Of a stretch of 64,000 nucleotides of DNA, positions 19,726-31,352 are shown in pieces. The translations under genes and the position numbers were made by a program. The notes under the pieces are model-generated. The model had not been told where the DNA came from and made no database searches. It saw only the letters and a program-made list of their open reading frames with translations. The first letter of the stretch is position 1; each line of letters begins with the position of its first letter. The DNA is from Larix kaempferi (lineage: Eukaryota; Streptophyta; Pinopsida; Pinales; Pinaceae), in the NCBI GenBank assembly GCA_027924585.1, contig BSBM01000643.1, positions 18,090,501-18,154,500 of the forward strand. Reading direction: 5' to 3'.

Positions 19726-19865
19726 AAATTCCACAAATTTCAAACAACCATTGCGGTGTCATACGAAGTCCATTTCTCAAACCGTTGGTACCGTTGGGAT
19801 CAGCACAGCGAGAACTTCATAGAGGTTCCTTCCGTTTCCCGTTTTCACGGGGTCCATTTTTTGAC

Positions 19866-20300
19866 CATTTTTTACACGCCCCCCTCGTCACCTCGGTTTG
19901 CGTGCCACATCGGCCGTTCTCCGTTTTCGACGTGTCTTATATCGTCGGATTCAGTTTTCCGCGCTCGTGATGATGCTTGAGATCATTTCTCGCTCTCACC
20001 TTTAGATTTTCTGGGCATTTTTTCCACGCCCCCTCGTCGCCTCGGTTTGCGTGCCACATTGGCCGTTCTCCGTTTTCGATGTGTCTTATATCGCCGGATT
20101 CAGTTTTCCGTGCTCGTGCTGATGCTTGAGATCATTTCTCGCTCTCACCTTTAGATTTTTCGGGCATTTTTTCCACGCCCCCTCGTCACCTCGGTTTGCG
20201 TGCCACATCGGCCGTTCTCCGTTTTCGACAATCCTTATGTCACCGGATCCATTTTTCCGCACAGATGACGATGCCTGAGACCTTTTCTCGCCCTCATCAA
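19866..20300. repeat. Three about 150-bp tandem repeats
   Basis: The word CCTCGTC(A/G)CCTCGGTTTG recurs at about 19883, 20032 and 20181. Each unit continues with TGCCACAT(C/T)GGCCGTTCTCC, GTTTTCGA, CGGAT and TTTTCCG, then GAGA.C.TTTCTCGC. The third is more diverged. The array lies upstream of the antisense TATA box, in the Tat-1 3' noncoding region. Confidence 0.92.
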
Positions 20301-21949
20301 TCCATTTTTGTTCGGTATAATTTTATCCCTTTTTCGGGCCGAGCAACCCCTTTTTACGAAAAAGGCACTTAGGGAGTTTCTGTTAAGCTCTTTTCTGACT
20401 CCTAAAAACAATGAAAAGATCGCCGAGCAATCTTGCTTCCTTTCATGCTCGATAAACGTATCTGAAAGGGCGTCTACCTGGTATAAGTTTACCCCTTTTC
20501 CGGACCTCGTAGACTAATTACGAAAAAGGTATACTCTAGTCACATCGGCTAGAAGAGTTCTCCATCCGCATCATTTTATGCTTTTTCGGGCCTTGGAGAC
20601 TAAACTTACGAAAAAGAAACACCAATAGAGTCCACTTACCGTTTTCAGACTCTCTAAACATGAAAGCAACCATGAGCATGCGCCGTCCCGGGCTCACAAA
20701 ATCCATAGGACTGTACCATTTCAAAGCATACTTTTATCCCTTCTTAGAGCTCATTAAAACCACGAAGAAGGAATCAATGGTGCCTCTTGGCGCTACAACA
20801 CCACATGTCTACTCACAGAGCAGCTTCCCCATTTTGGTCGCCTTTGTTCAGAGTATTCTGCAGTATGTCACCCTGAAACTCCCTCGACAGCTACCATCAG
20901 CTGCACCCCCCCAGAGTCAGTACATACCCTTCAGTCCCGAAAAGATGATCCCCACACCTACAGTCAGTTCCCTACGCTGCCAGGCCAACCATGTCATCAT
21001 ACTCTGAACAAAGGAAGTTTGAGTCTACCCATTTTTTGACCCAGTTATTTCCCATCCCCACAAGTATGTCAGTCCTACCAGCAGTACTACATCACTTCAG
21101 TTATACACCTCGTGCTCCTATCAAGGAAACATCATTGCCTTGTTAGTTGTTGGTCTCCCTCTGTCGACGACAACCACATTGATTCCAGAGGATAGACCTA
21201 GAGGTCCCTGTGTCTTGGACTCATTACCATTTATGATGAGTGCCTACGAATCATTTCGAGAGGACTACTCAGTGCCTCTCCGAATGGTTGTTTCTCACAT
21301 GCTCGACTTCAACACCTTGATCGCATCGTTGAGACTCGCATAGGGTATTGGTACGTTCAGTTATTAGTCGAAGACCCCGGATACCACCTGACTCCTCCAC
21401 ATATGAGAGTCTACCTATGGATACAACCAGTTACACTCTCTCTATAGATATCCGGTTTGCGTATGGCGACAGTATTCAGATGTACCCCAGTTTTATACTC
21501 CCTCGAGTATACAGATACAAATACTTCCCAGAGATGGCTCACAGTCATTAAGTCCATACAGATGTTGAACACCTTCAGTTTCAGCAGTTCAACAGTTATT
21601 CCAGTGTATCAGTTATTGAGATCAACCATGATCATGAGTATATCCCACAATAGTGTCCCCTCTGGATCATTATGATGTACCACTATATTTCTTTACGTAT
21701 TAGATCCCCCTTCTTGGGACTAATTGTTTTGTATATGTCTTGATACGAGCATGGGAATGCCCGCCTCGTCCTTTATCAGAGATTATACCTCATTCATATT
21801 GAGGCCATGTAATATTTTTTGTTTTTGCAGCTTCCAAGGGCCGTGGCTCCAGTCTCCAACCGGTCTCTTCTCTCCCCTAAATCCCAGAAAAAAGGACAAA
21901 AGAACTATGATGTCTATCGGCCATACGATGAGCTCCTTCCCTCACACAT
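20301..21949 (+). other. Tat-1 3' noncoding region
   Basis: No gene seen. 20320-20620 has repeated CTTTTTCGGGCC...TTACGAAAAAGG inverted modules with a close relative in Tat-2 (51740-52150, reverse complement). 20760-21760 is rich in CAGTTATT, CCTACC and TCCC words without a long frame. Its conservation in part between diverged elements suggests a structural or regulatory RNA/DNA role. Confidence 0.6.
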
Positions 21950-21961
21950 CAGGGGGCAATC
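21950..21961 (+). other. Polypurine tract of Tat-1
   Basis: CAGGGGGCAATC ends immediately before the TGTTAACA of the 3' LTR; it is the expected plus-strand primer site. Confidence 0.8.
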
Positions 21962-22688
21962 TGTTAACACCTAAAAAGTGCTCACTAGCTCATTCCCTTA
22001 CTCACATGACCCATTTGTCCACTTTTCCACCATCTGAGCCTCTGAAACCAACAAAAGGTCACCAGAAGACCTTAGTACACCCCTTTTTCCATTAAAAAAG
22101 ATTATTTTTCCAAGAAAATCATAAAAAACCCTCAAAAAGGGTCCAAATTCCCAAAAATATTAAAAAGGGAATTAAAATATTATTTTTATTCAAAAAAGGA
22201 AAAAGGAGGGAAAAGTACCTAAACCATGTTGGTCAATACCATTTGGTTTCCACAAAACCACAAATGGTATTCCTCACCACCAAAACCTATAAAAAGGTGG
22301 TAGGGGCTCCTCATTTCACATCCTTCCATTATCTCATCCTTATGCTGCTGAAATCTCCCTTGAGCAGTTTTAGCCATTGAAGCAACCTTGGAGAAGGAGA
22401 CCTCTTGGAGTTTGGAGCTACTCATCTTGGGAGTTGCTCAACATCAACCTTCACCATTGAAGGTAATATCGCAAGCACTTGCTTGCCCCCCCATTCTTTA
22501 ATACAAAAAATTATTTCTTATGTTTCTTGTTCTTGATTTTGAAATGTTTACTTTATTTGTTTAGATTCTTGCTTAGATCCATGAATAGTATTGTTTATTT
22601 AGTTTATTGTTTTTATTTCTATTGAAACTGCTGCTACTAGTTAGCAGGTGCCCATAGCACTAAGCCTGGTTGCAAAACCGGGCCAACA
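21962..22688 (+). repeat. 3' LTR of Tat-1
   Basis: 727 bp. Compared by eye with the 5' LTR it has three substitutions (two near 22360, one near 22550) and one extra G near 22681. TATA box at 22288-22295. Followed by the TSD acacc at 22689-22693. Confidence 0.95.
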
Positions 22689-22693
22689 ACACC

Positions 22694-23790
22694 TGATTCC
22701 ATACTGAAGCAGCACCCAGAATTGCTCTTCCTATCTGCAACACTACCTGCCCAGTCCGAATCAACATAACCCTGCAGGTTAAAATTTTGATTCACATCAT
22801 ACTTAAGCCTATAATCAATTGTACCCATCAAGTACCTCAGAATATGCTTTACATCAACCAGGTGAACACCTCTGGGATCCGTCAAGAACTAGCTCAATGT
22901 GTTCACCACAAAGAAAATATCTGGTCTAGTGTTCATCAGGTACATCAAGGAGCCAATCATCTGACGATACACAGTGACATCAACCGAATCAGATGAAGCA
23001 TCACACAGAAGCTTTAGGTTCAATGCCATAGGTGTGGCCATGGCCTTGCAGTCCATCGTCCCGAACCTCTTCAGGATCTCTACTGCATACTTCCCTTGTC
23101 CAAGGAAGATTCCATCTGTTCTCTGCCACACCTCCATGCCTAGGAAATGGTGCATCATCCCCAAGTCCTTCATCTCGAACTCGACAGCAAGCTTCCTCTT
23201 CGTGTCGACAATCAATATATCCTCACCTGTAACAAATAGGTCATCCACATACAATAGTTGTATCATTGGATTTCCTTCCACAACCTTGTAGTAAAGGTTG
23301 GAATCTGCTTTACTCTTGGTAAAGCTCAAACTGGATAGAAAGCCGTCTATCCTACCATATCAAGTCCTAGGAGCTTGCTTTAAGCCATACAAGGATTTCT
23401 TCAACTTGCAAACATATGACTCTCTGACATGTGTCTCAAAACCAAGTGGCTGCACCACATACACTTCCTCCTCAAATACACCATTCAAGAAAGATGTCTT
23501 GACATCCATCTAGTGTATCTTCCATTTCATCACTGCAGCGAAAGCAAGTACTGATCTAATGGAAGTGTATCTGGCTACAGGAGCAAAAGTCTCTTCATAG
23601 TCTATCCCCTCTTTCTGAGAGAAGCCACGAGCTACAATCCTCGCTTTGTATTTTTCTATGCTACCATCTGCAGCATGCTTGATCTTATAGATCCACTTGG
23701 AAGTCACAACAAAATTCCCTTCAGGTCTTGGGACTGCATCCTAGATATCATTCTTCATGATCAACTGGTACTCCTCGATCATGGCATTCT
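22694..23790 (-). pseudogene. Copia-A reverse transcriptase and start of RNase H
   Basis: Ty1/copia RT in element order: SKWIYKIKHAADGSIEKYKA, VARGFSQKEGIDYEETFAPV, a stop, a SLYGLKQAP segment, then LLYVDDLFVTGED (catalytic YVDD), MATPMALNLKLL, YRQMIGSLMYL and the DSDWAGSVADRKS start of RNase H. Several stops and small frame breaks disable it. It joins 6740-7070 across Tat-1. The N-terminal end fades at about 23790, before any integrase. Confidence 0.92.
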
Positions 23791-26524
23791 TCCCGAATCC
23801 TGAGAACTTCAATATCTTCAATAGATAACTTTGTTGCTGAACAAATGTTGTAGTCCTTCTTTTGTAGGTGATGGTATACGATCCTTCCTACAAAACAAGT
23901 TAAATTGCATGATTAGAAACATCTCATAGTTTTCAGAACAAATTCTTACACATAAATAAATATGTCATACAGTCATGCAATTATCTTAGCCAATGCTTCA
24001 ATACAACATTTATCCATATCTCGTAACTTTCTAGATGCCTTCCAATCTCTACCAGAACATTGTTAAGAGTTTGCACAACTCCCAACATGTCAGCAAAGAG
24101 GTTTCATTCTAGATACGTAGCAATGGAATGTTGTACAGTGCCATAGGCCACTTACACATCACATGCATCTTAGTAGTATACAATTCATTAATGCAATTAT
24201 TCTAATATGCATAATACACACCCTAAGTCTAGGAACATAAGCATATACATCATTGAACAATATTATTTAAACAAACAAATATGAATGAAATGACAATTCA
24301 AATACTTATCTTTGTTTGGTTGTAGGGTGGACTCCCTCTCAATATTTGCTTCCTTGCAGGAACTACTGGAGTGTGCTCCCTCTTGATCTTTGCTTCCTGG
24401 ATTACCTGTCCTTGAACTTATATCCATCCTCGTTCACTTATGCATACTTACTAGTATCATCATTGTGTTATCCTCGAGATCTCATACATACATACATACA
24501 TACATACATTCATTAGTATAATCTTAATACTATCAAAACGCAATAATCTTAAATATGTATAGTCATGATCATTTCAAACACAGATAATAAGCATTAGTAT
24601 TCAAGTTTTCAGGGAAGACTTCTTTAACTCATGCATACTCCTATTTGACCATAGGAATTTTCTGTTTTAGTCATATCATCAATCAAAGTAAGAAGCATAA
24701 TATGCCTAAACCCATAATTACTAACTTCAATGAATAATAATTATCAATCATGCGGTGTATACTTATATATGAGATCCTAACACAAGGTAGAATTCCAACT
24801 TGATATAGAAAAACATACCTGGATTAGCATGCTAGCTAGTTATGTCTAACATACCCGCAGAATGTCTTCTTGTTCTCTTCAATAACTTGTGCTAGTAACC
24901 TGCATATCTCATAGGTTAATCATTATAGAACCAAGTTATACATCCCTCGTAAGTATATCTTCTATGTGATCCATGACAATGGATGAATCTTTGTCCTCAT
25001 GTCACCATGGTCATATGTTCTTGAACTAGAACATGATTTGTCTTTCTTGATGTACCTTTCATGTTAGCAGACAACATCAACCTCATACAACACCACCATG
25101 AATTAGTACAATCATAAGTGTCAAAACCCTAATCAATGAATATATGCATTCATAATTTTATTAAGGTGATATGACAAGTCTAAAGTTAATCAATATTGTA
25201 CTAACCTTAATGAAGACAAACATACCATAAACTTAATCATGAACAGATATCGAAACATACCTGGATAAGTCATACCTATCGAGATTGCTTGTAATCTTCT
25301 TATGTAAGGCCTTAGCCTCACATCCCTCTGAAATAGGAACTTTTTCACTTATGCAGGTGACCAATCCATTCTCTTCTAGGATTAACCCGATCCACTTGAT
25401 TTGCAGAAATTGGATTTGGAGCTGGATTAAGGTTTGTCAGGGAAACCCTAAAAATTCAAACTTTGAATTTCAAACTTCTGAAAGGATAGAAAGATGCGCC
25501 TTGATGATCTGATCAACCTGGTATACTCAGAATTTGAAAACTGCAAAGTTTCACCCCTCAAATTTGTTTTTCAATCTTCTCAATTCACTAGGGAGGACTC
25601 TGAATTAGGGTTTGAGTTTCCCGGAACTTCAACCAACCAAATAGTTTGATCCAAAGCTCTAAGCTTCGATTTTTCCAAGGAGCTTCTAGCTATGGTCACA
25701 GATTTAAAAAATTCCCATTTTTGCAGAAGCCCTAATTTTTCACCTTTCCGATCAAAGTCCCGAACTAGGGTTTGATCAAGCCTGACCTTCTGCCCAACCA
25801 AAAAATTCGATCTTGGTCTCTAAATTTCTATTTTGATGAGGAGCATCTAGCCATGGTCTCCGATGCAAAAAATCCCAACATTCTACGAAACCCTAAATTC
25901 CCGGAGCCATGAATGAAGGTGCTCAAAATCCAATTCTGTTTTGACAGAAATATGCACTTGATTGTTTCTTGTGTAACTCCAAAATTTCAGATCTACAGGA
26001 TCTGAAAATTCTTCCTATGGTATCCTGATCTGTTATCCTCAAATGGATTCTCTGAGAGAGAGTTATGCCAAGTGTTGCAACATGACCTGTTTATGGGATA
26101 AAACAGGAGAGCGAACTTATACTGAGTGCCACGTGTCACTGGTTCAATTTTGGCCTCTGAAAATCGTACCTATGAAAGTACAGTCCATTCCTTACATGCC
26201 ACTTTTTACTTTTCATTGGATCTTCCTATCCCAAGTTGTGACCTTTTTTCCTAGGTCACCTGTTTATGACTATGATCAGGAAGAGGCAGAAACCCTAGAT
26301 TGTACAGACCATAAAACAAAAAGTACATCGAATTAGATGCTGTGCTTCAGACACAAGGTACATGGGGATCTTATCTTTTACCTGTAATATTTTCAGATCC
26401 TGAAACTTTGCCAAAATGAATTTATAGCGAAAGTGCTACGATGACTGGTTTTTTCTATATCAAGCCCTAGCTTCACAAGTGCAACAAGTGTCATAAATTC
26501 CATACCATGCCTTCTTTCAGGCTA
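23791..26524 (-). other. Copia-A internal noncoding segment
   Basis: About 2.7 kb where integrase, protease and gag should be. No integrase is readable beyond a very degenerate trace near 24310-24420. It contains a CATA microsatellite (24484-24510) and an imperfect direct repeat of about 160 bp (25630-25740 versus 25793-25900, sharing CTCTAA.NTTC.ATTTT and CCCTAA.TT). The whole segment aligns with 46080-48862 of Copia-B, so the replacement is ancestral to both copies. Short frames (e.g. 26043-26336) are present in both but broken differently. Confidence 0.7.
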
Positions 26525-26536
26525 GCTTTGATACCA
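26525..26536 (-). other. Primer binding site of Copia-A
   Basis: On the minus strand TGGTATCAAAGC follows directly on the LTR end; it is an initiator-Met-tRNA-type site with one change from TGGTATCAGAGC. Confidence 0.85.
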
Positions 26537-27181
26537 TGTTAGTTTTTCATAATTTACTTCAATATGATCTAGGATCTTAATTGAGAGAACAACATGTACA
26601 ACATATCTACAACATATCAATCATGGACACAATAATGCAAGCACACAAGAGACATAAAGTTTCACCGGGGAAAACCAAGAAGGTGAAAAACCTTGCAAAT
26701 TCCTCAGAGATAGATAGAGCAATGATACAACCCAAGTACAAGAGATAGTCCTCCTAGAAGCAGCTTCTCCTCCTCTACAAGTGCACCACTCTCCAATGAG
26801 TGTATGAGTGAGAAAGTGAATGATCAAATAGAGTGCCTCCCGTACTCTATTTATACTTGACTTGACTTGCCTAATAACCTTTACTAGGTCGGCCTTAACT
26901 TAACCACCTAACATAATGCTGACAGGGACGACCCCCAATAGGGTGGTCTAATAACCCTTTAACCCACATGACTTATATAGGGCCGACCCCAACAAGGTGG
27001 TCTAATAACCCATGAAGTATAAGTTAGGACACTTACAATATAAATGACAACACTTCCGTATAGAGGAATAATAACATCTCTATAGGAATACAAACACTTC
27101 CGTATAGAGGAATAATAACATCTCTATAGGAATACAATATACATATATGAAATACATTCCGAAGTTACAAATACATCAACA
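26537..27181 (-). repeat. 5' LTR of Copia-A
   Basis: 645 bp, collinear with 4307-4951. TATA box (minus) at about 26855-26845. Intact TG...CA ends here, unlike the left copy. Followed by TSD agtgc at 27182-27186. Confidence 0.92.
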
Positions 27182-27186
27182 AGTGC

Positions 27187-29150
27187 CTCATATCCCATAT
27201 AGAGATTTGAATGGAGACATTCCAATTGAGAGATGAAAAGTAGTATTGTAACAAAACTCTCCCAATTGGAGCCAAGTAGTCTAAGACTTTTGCTGACCGG
27301 TGACATAGTTTCTTAAGTAAACTTACAGCCATTGGTTCACTCTTTCTATTTGGCCATCATTATATGGATGGTAGCTAGTACTCATGTACAAACTTGTCCC
27401 CACTAACTTGAACAACTCTTGTGAAAAATTGCTAGTGAACTTGTTGTCTCTATCATTGATGATGGACTTGGGTATGCCATGAAGTTTGAAGACTTATTTG
27501 ATGAACATTTCAGCCACTTGGTTGGCTGAAATATTAGTTGTGAGTAAAAATAAATGTGCATATTTATTCAATCTATCAACCAAAACAAAAATATTGTCTT
27601 TACCTTGGATTTTGGGGAGCCCCGTGATGAAATCCATTGATACACTTTTCCATTTTTGTTCAGGAATAGGAAGTGGTTGTAAGAGTCCTGCTAGATGAGT
27701 ATGCTCTACTTTGTTTTGCTAGAATGCCACACATGATCTAACATACTCCATCACCTCCTTTTTCAATCCCTTCCAAGTGAACCTTTCCTTCGCTTTCCTA
27801 TAAGTCTTCACAAACCTCAGATGTCCTGCTAGAGGCACATCATGAGCAACCTCAAGGATCTTCTTCTTTAATGAGGATTCTGGAACTAAAAAGATCATAT
27901 CATTATGATATATGGTATCATTAAAAATATTGTAAGTATCATCATGAATTAGTCCATCAAACAAATCATAGGAAAAATTATTCTTTGTATACTCTACTCC
28001 AAGTTGCGCTTTCTAACTATCACAAAATTGATTAATGCAAAGGTTTGTTTTCTAGAAATAGCATCAGCCACAGTGTTCATCTTACCCATCTTGTATTCAA
28101 TGTCAAAGTCAAATTCTTGGACCTTGCTTACCCACTTTTGTTGTCTATCATTCAACTCCTTTTGGGTCAAGAAGTGTCTCAAACTGTTATGATCATCATT
28201 GATGATGAACTTACCACCTACTAGATATTGTCTGAACTTGACTAGCACATGCATGATGCATAACATTTCCTTATCATAGACTGAATATATTCTCTCATGG
28301 GGCTGTAAATTCCTACTTTCAAAGGCTATGGGATGCTTTTTTTTGCAGTTGCAATCCCATTCCCTGAAGCATCGCATTCAAGGACAAAAGGTTGAGAAAA
28401 ATATGGAAGTGCAAGAACATGACAACTACTCATTACCTCCTTCATCTTTTTGAATGCTTGTTCAACCTCTTTTGACCAATGGAAGGCTCCCTTCTTAGTA
28501 AGGTCTCTCAATGGATATGTCAACTTTGAAAAATATTTGACAAACTTTCAGTAATAAGTGCATATCCCAATAAATCCTCTCAATTCAGTGAGATTCTTGG
28601 GACTTGGCCAATCCAAAATGGTTTGGATCTTCTCCATGTGAACGTTAACCCCTTCTTTCCCATTCACATGACCAAGATACAAAATATCAGTCATGCCAAA
28701 CTCACACTTGGATATTTTTTCATAGAAAGACTAATATACCAAGGTTGTTAGTACAACATCCAAATGGTGCAAATGCTCCTCCCAAGTTCTACTATAAATT
28801 AAAATATCATCAAAGAAAACAAGAAAAAACTTATGGATTTGCCTTCTAAACACTCTGTTCATGGAAGATTAAAAAGTTACAAGTGCATTAGTTAGGCCAA
28901 AAGGAATAACCAGGAACTCAAAGTGTCCATGATGACACCGGAAAGTTGTCTTCTGGATGTCTTCTTCCCACATACTGATTTGATGGTAACTAGAGCGAAG
29001 ATCAATCTTTGAAAAATATTTGGCCCCATGGAGTTCATCCACGAGCTCATCAATCCTTGGGATAGGATATCTGATCTTGATAGTCTTCTTGTTGAGAGAT
29101 TTGTAGTCTATGCACATGCGCATGGTCCCATCTTTATTCTTCACAAGGAC
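27187..29150 (-). pseudogene. ChrG RT, RNase H and integrase
   Basis: Read minus: RT with [33 protein letters not shown], a FFDD catalytic box near 28820, then RNase H (LECDASGNGIA, INDDHNSLRHFLTQKE, NTVADAISR) and integrase with zinc motif (HDVPLAGHLRF..C), SMDFITGLPK, INDRDNKF and NDGQIERVNQ carrying the D, D, E residues. Multiple stops and a shift around 28865 and 28540 disable it. It breaks off at 27187, where Copia-A is inserted, and resumes at 4301. Confidence 0.9.
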
Positions 29151-29383
29151 TACAGATCAAGCAAAAGGACTTGATATTGGTCTAATCAATATCAAGTCAA
29201 GTAGTCCTTGGTGGTTCGCTCTATCTCATCCTTGAATCTTTTTGGGTGCTTGTAAGGATGGACTTTGATAGGTGGGGTGCCTATCTCTAACTCAATCCTA
29301 TAGTCCACTCCTCTATCAGGTGGTCTACCATGAGGAAAGTACCCAAACACCTTCTTATGCTTTTGGATCAATTTATGAATGTC

Positions 29384-29965
29384 TTATAGATATTGTGCCA
29401 CTTCCAAGGTGGTTCCCTTTGTGGTGATTAAGCATTCTGCAGCCCACTCAATGTCTCCATGCCTTAGTATGGATCTCATACTGTGTGCACTCACCACGTT
29501 TTTTGGGTAGGTGTTGATCCCTCTCAACACTACCTCCTTTCCATCTTCTCCTTTGAAAGTCATTTCAGGAATTTGGTAGTCTATTGAGTGCTTCCCAATG
29601 GAATACAACCATTGTACTCCCAAAACCATGTTAATATCAGCCACATTCACAACATAAAAATATCTATAATGTTGTGAATCGTATCGTATAGTAATATGCA
29701 ATTTAGGAATCCATCTAGAATAATCCATAGAATGATTACCTAGAATGATAACAATGAAGCCTACAAATTTTTCAGTAGGTAGCTTCCTCCTTTCGACCAG
29801 AGTTGAATCAATGAAATTATGGGTTTCTCCATCCACCAACATAGTGATTGATTTTCCTTGAACCACTCCCTTGAATCTGAGTGTATGGAAGAGAGAAAAT
29901 CCTGATAGTACTACAATATTTCTCACTTCGCGGGTAGGCTCTTCTTCCGTAGTCTCATAGGCCAC
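29384..29965 (-). pseudogene. ChrG aspartic protease region
   Basis: Retropepsin-like: GVVQGKSITMLVDGETHNFID. In relatives the active site reads D-G-G-A-T-H-N; here one residue is missing (DGETHN), so activity is doubtful. Followed by VLGVQWLYSIGKHSIDY, the usual flap and C-terminal part. The frame is otherwise open for 193 residues. 29145-29383 is spacer between protease and RT, with stops. Confidence 0.85.
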
Positions 29966-30059
29966 TTCTACATCTACTGGGGCCTCTTCTTCTTCCTCCT
30001 CAGCTTCGCTCTCTGAGTAAAATTCAATGTAGTGTGCTTTTCCTTTATCACATCTGTGT

Positions 30060-31310
30060 CCTGGAACCCATGGTTCCTAACAAGTGAAGCACAACTTCCT
30101 TCTTCTCAATTCATCTCGATCTTGGTAATAGTTATCCTTCTTGAAGTTTCCAGAAGTACATTTCATGGGTGGCCTTTGATTCTTGAATTGAGTAGGACCA
30201 ATAGTCCTAGGAGGAAATCTAGTCCTCAGAATAGATTCTTGCAATTTCCTTCTTCTACTTAGTGCATCTTGCAAGGTAGAGGGTTTGTAAGCATTCACCA
30301 AACCTTTCAAAGGTTCTGATAACCCTTCAATGAACAACAAGATCATTCTAGCTTCTGAGATATCAGAGACCATCACAACTAATTTTTGAAACTTAGATTT
30401 GTAAGCTTCAGGAGTTCTAGTCTACTTCACTTGTGCTATTTCTCTAAAGGTGATCTCAGTATCTCTTCTTTCGAATCTTTCAGCCAACTTTCTTGTGAAC
30501 TCTTCATAAGTGGTCACTTGATCATTTCCAAGAGTTTTCAGGCCATGAAACCACCAATCATTGGCTTCCCCATCGAAGTGCAGAGTATCCAACTTAATGG
30601 AATTTTTCTCAGCCATTGGATTTAACTGAAAATAAGTATCAAGCTTCTAAATCCAGGAGTTATCAATGCACTTCTATGAGCCATCAAAGTAAGGCAAAGA
30701 AATGTTACCAATAGCATTTCTTAACTCATAGTTCTGATTTGGTATCCGAAAGCTTCCTCTCGATTTTTTCTTGTACTGAAGCTCACATAAATCTTTGAAT
30801 GGAAAATCCCTTCTACATTCTTCATTCAGTGTGAGGTACACAACATATTTGTCTTCCCATGAAGCAAGACCTTCACTTCAAACCTCAAGTTCCTCTCTTT
30901 GTTATTCACTAAATTTGGGAATAGTAGGCCTGGAATGTAGCTAAGATTCCATATTGAATTCATTAGGGAGATTGTGAGGCCCATTTCTTGAGAAAATAGA
31001 GCCACCACTGATCTTCCTTTTTCCATGTGGGGTACCATTGCCACTCCCCTCTCAATTTTTTCTCCCTAGTTGCTAAGCTAAGAACTCTTTGTTCTCTTTT
31101 CCATATTGAACAATATTTTCAGAGATGTCTTGTAATCCTTTCATCATGCTTTGAACAAAGATTTTCAACTCATATTTGTCTTCATTGTGAGATATATCTG
31201 ACTCTCCTTGTAGCTTTCCTTCAGTAGAATTGATTTCTTCTCCCTCTTCCTCCTCTGACAGAGGATCCTTCTTCTTAGAATATAAGTATCTTTTTGGACT
31301 CATAGAAATA
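30060..31310 (-). pseudogene. ChrG gag
   Basis: Several frames broken by stops: MSPKRYLYSKKK N-terminus (31303), a gag core (LDTLHFDGEANDWWFHGLK, FERRDTEITFREIAQ) and the C-terminus with a CFTC...GHRC zinc knuckle near 30060-30090. This order places gag directly after the primer site, as expected. 29966-30059 is the gag-protease junction. Confidence 0.85.
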
Positions 31311-31340
31311 TGTCAAGATCAACAGGTTCATAGGACAATG

Positions 31341-31351
31341 ATCTGATACCA
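31341..31351 (-). other. Primer binding site of ChrG
   Basis: Minus strand TGGTATCAGAT, one base after the LTR end; initiator-Met type. Confidence 0.85.
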
Positions 31352-31352
31352 C

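Larger units (their letters stand above)
7076..22688 (+). mobile_element. Tat-1, 15.6-kb Tat-like Ty3/gypsy element
   Basis: LTRs at 7076-7801 and 21962-22688, TSD acacc (7071-7075, 22689-22693). The empty site can be read in Copia-B at 45055-45070 (GAGATCACACCTGAT), confirming a clean insertion into copia RNase H. By eye the LTRs differ by three substitutions and one inserted base, so the insertion is recent. Order: LTR, primer site, leader with 33-bp array, gag, protease, knuckle spacer, RT, RNase H, integrase, second RNase H, antisense PMD-like gene, second 33-bp array, 150-bp repeats, PPT, LTR. gag-pol is broken by a few point lesions. Confidence 0.95.
4307..27181 (-). mobile_element. Copia-A, Ty1/copia element split by Tat-1
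   Basis: Two 645-bp LTRs (4307-4951 and 26537-27181) flanked by the TSD agtgc (4302-4306, 27182-27186). The minus-strand orientation follows from the PPT beside the left LTR and the primer site beside the right LTR. Removing Tat-1 and its TSD leaves about 7.26 kb. Internal parts in element order: long noncoding 5' region, decayed RT, RNase H, then a 3' region of tandem repeats. gag and protease are not recognisable. The left LTR begins TATTAG instead of TGTTAG, a point change at the terminal dinucleotide. Confidence 0.92.

Noticed and set aside
26043-26336. 97-residue frame with a partner at 48377-48607
   Set aside because: Present in both copia copies but broken at different points, without a known domain; most likely shared noncoding sequence.
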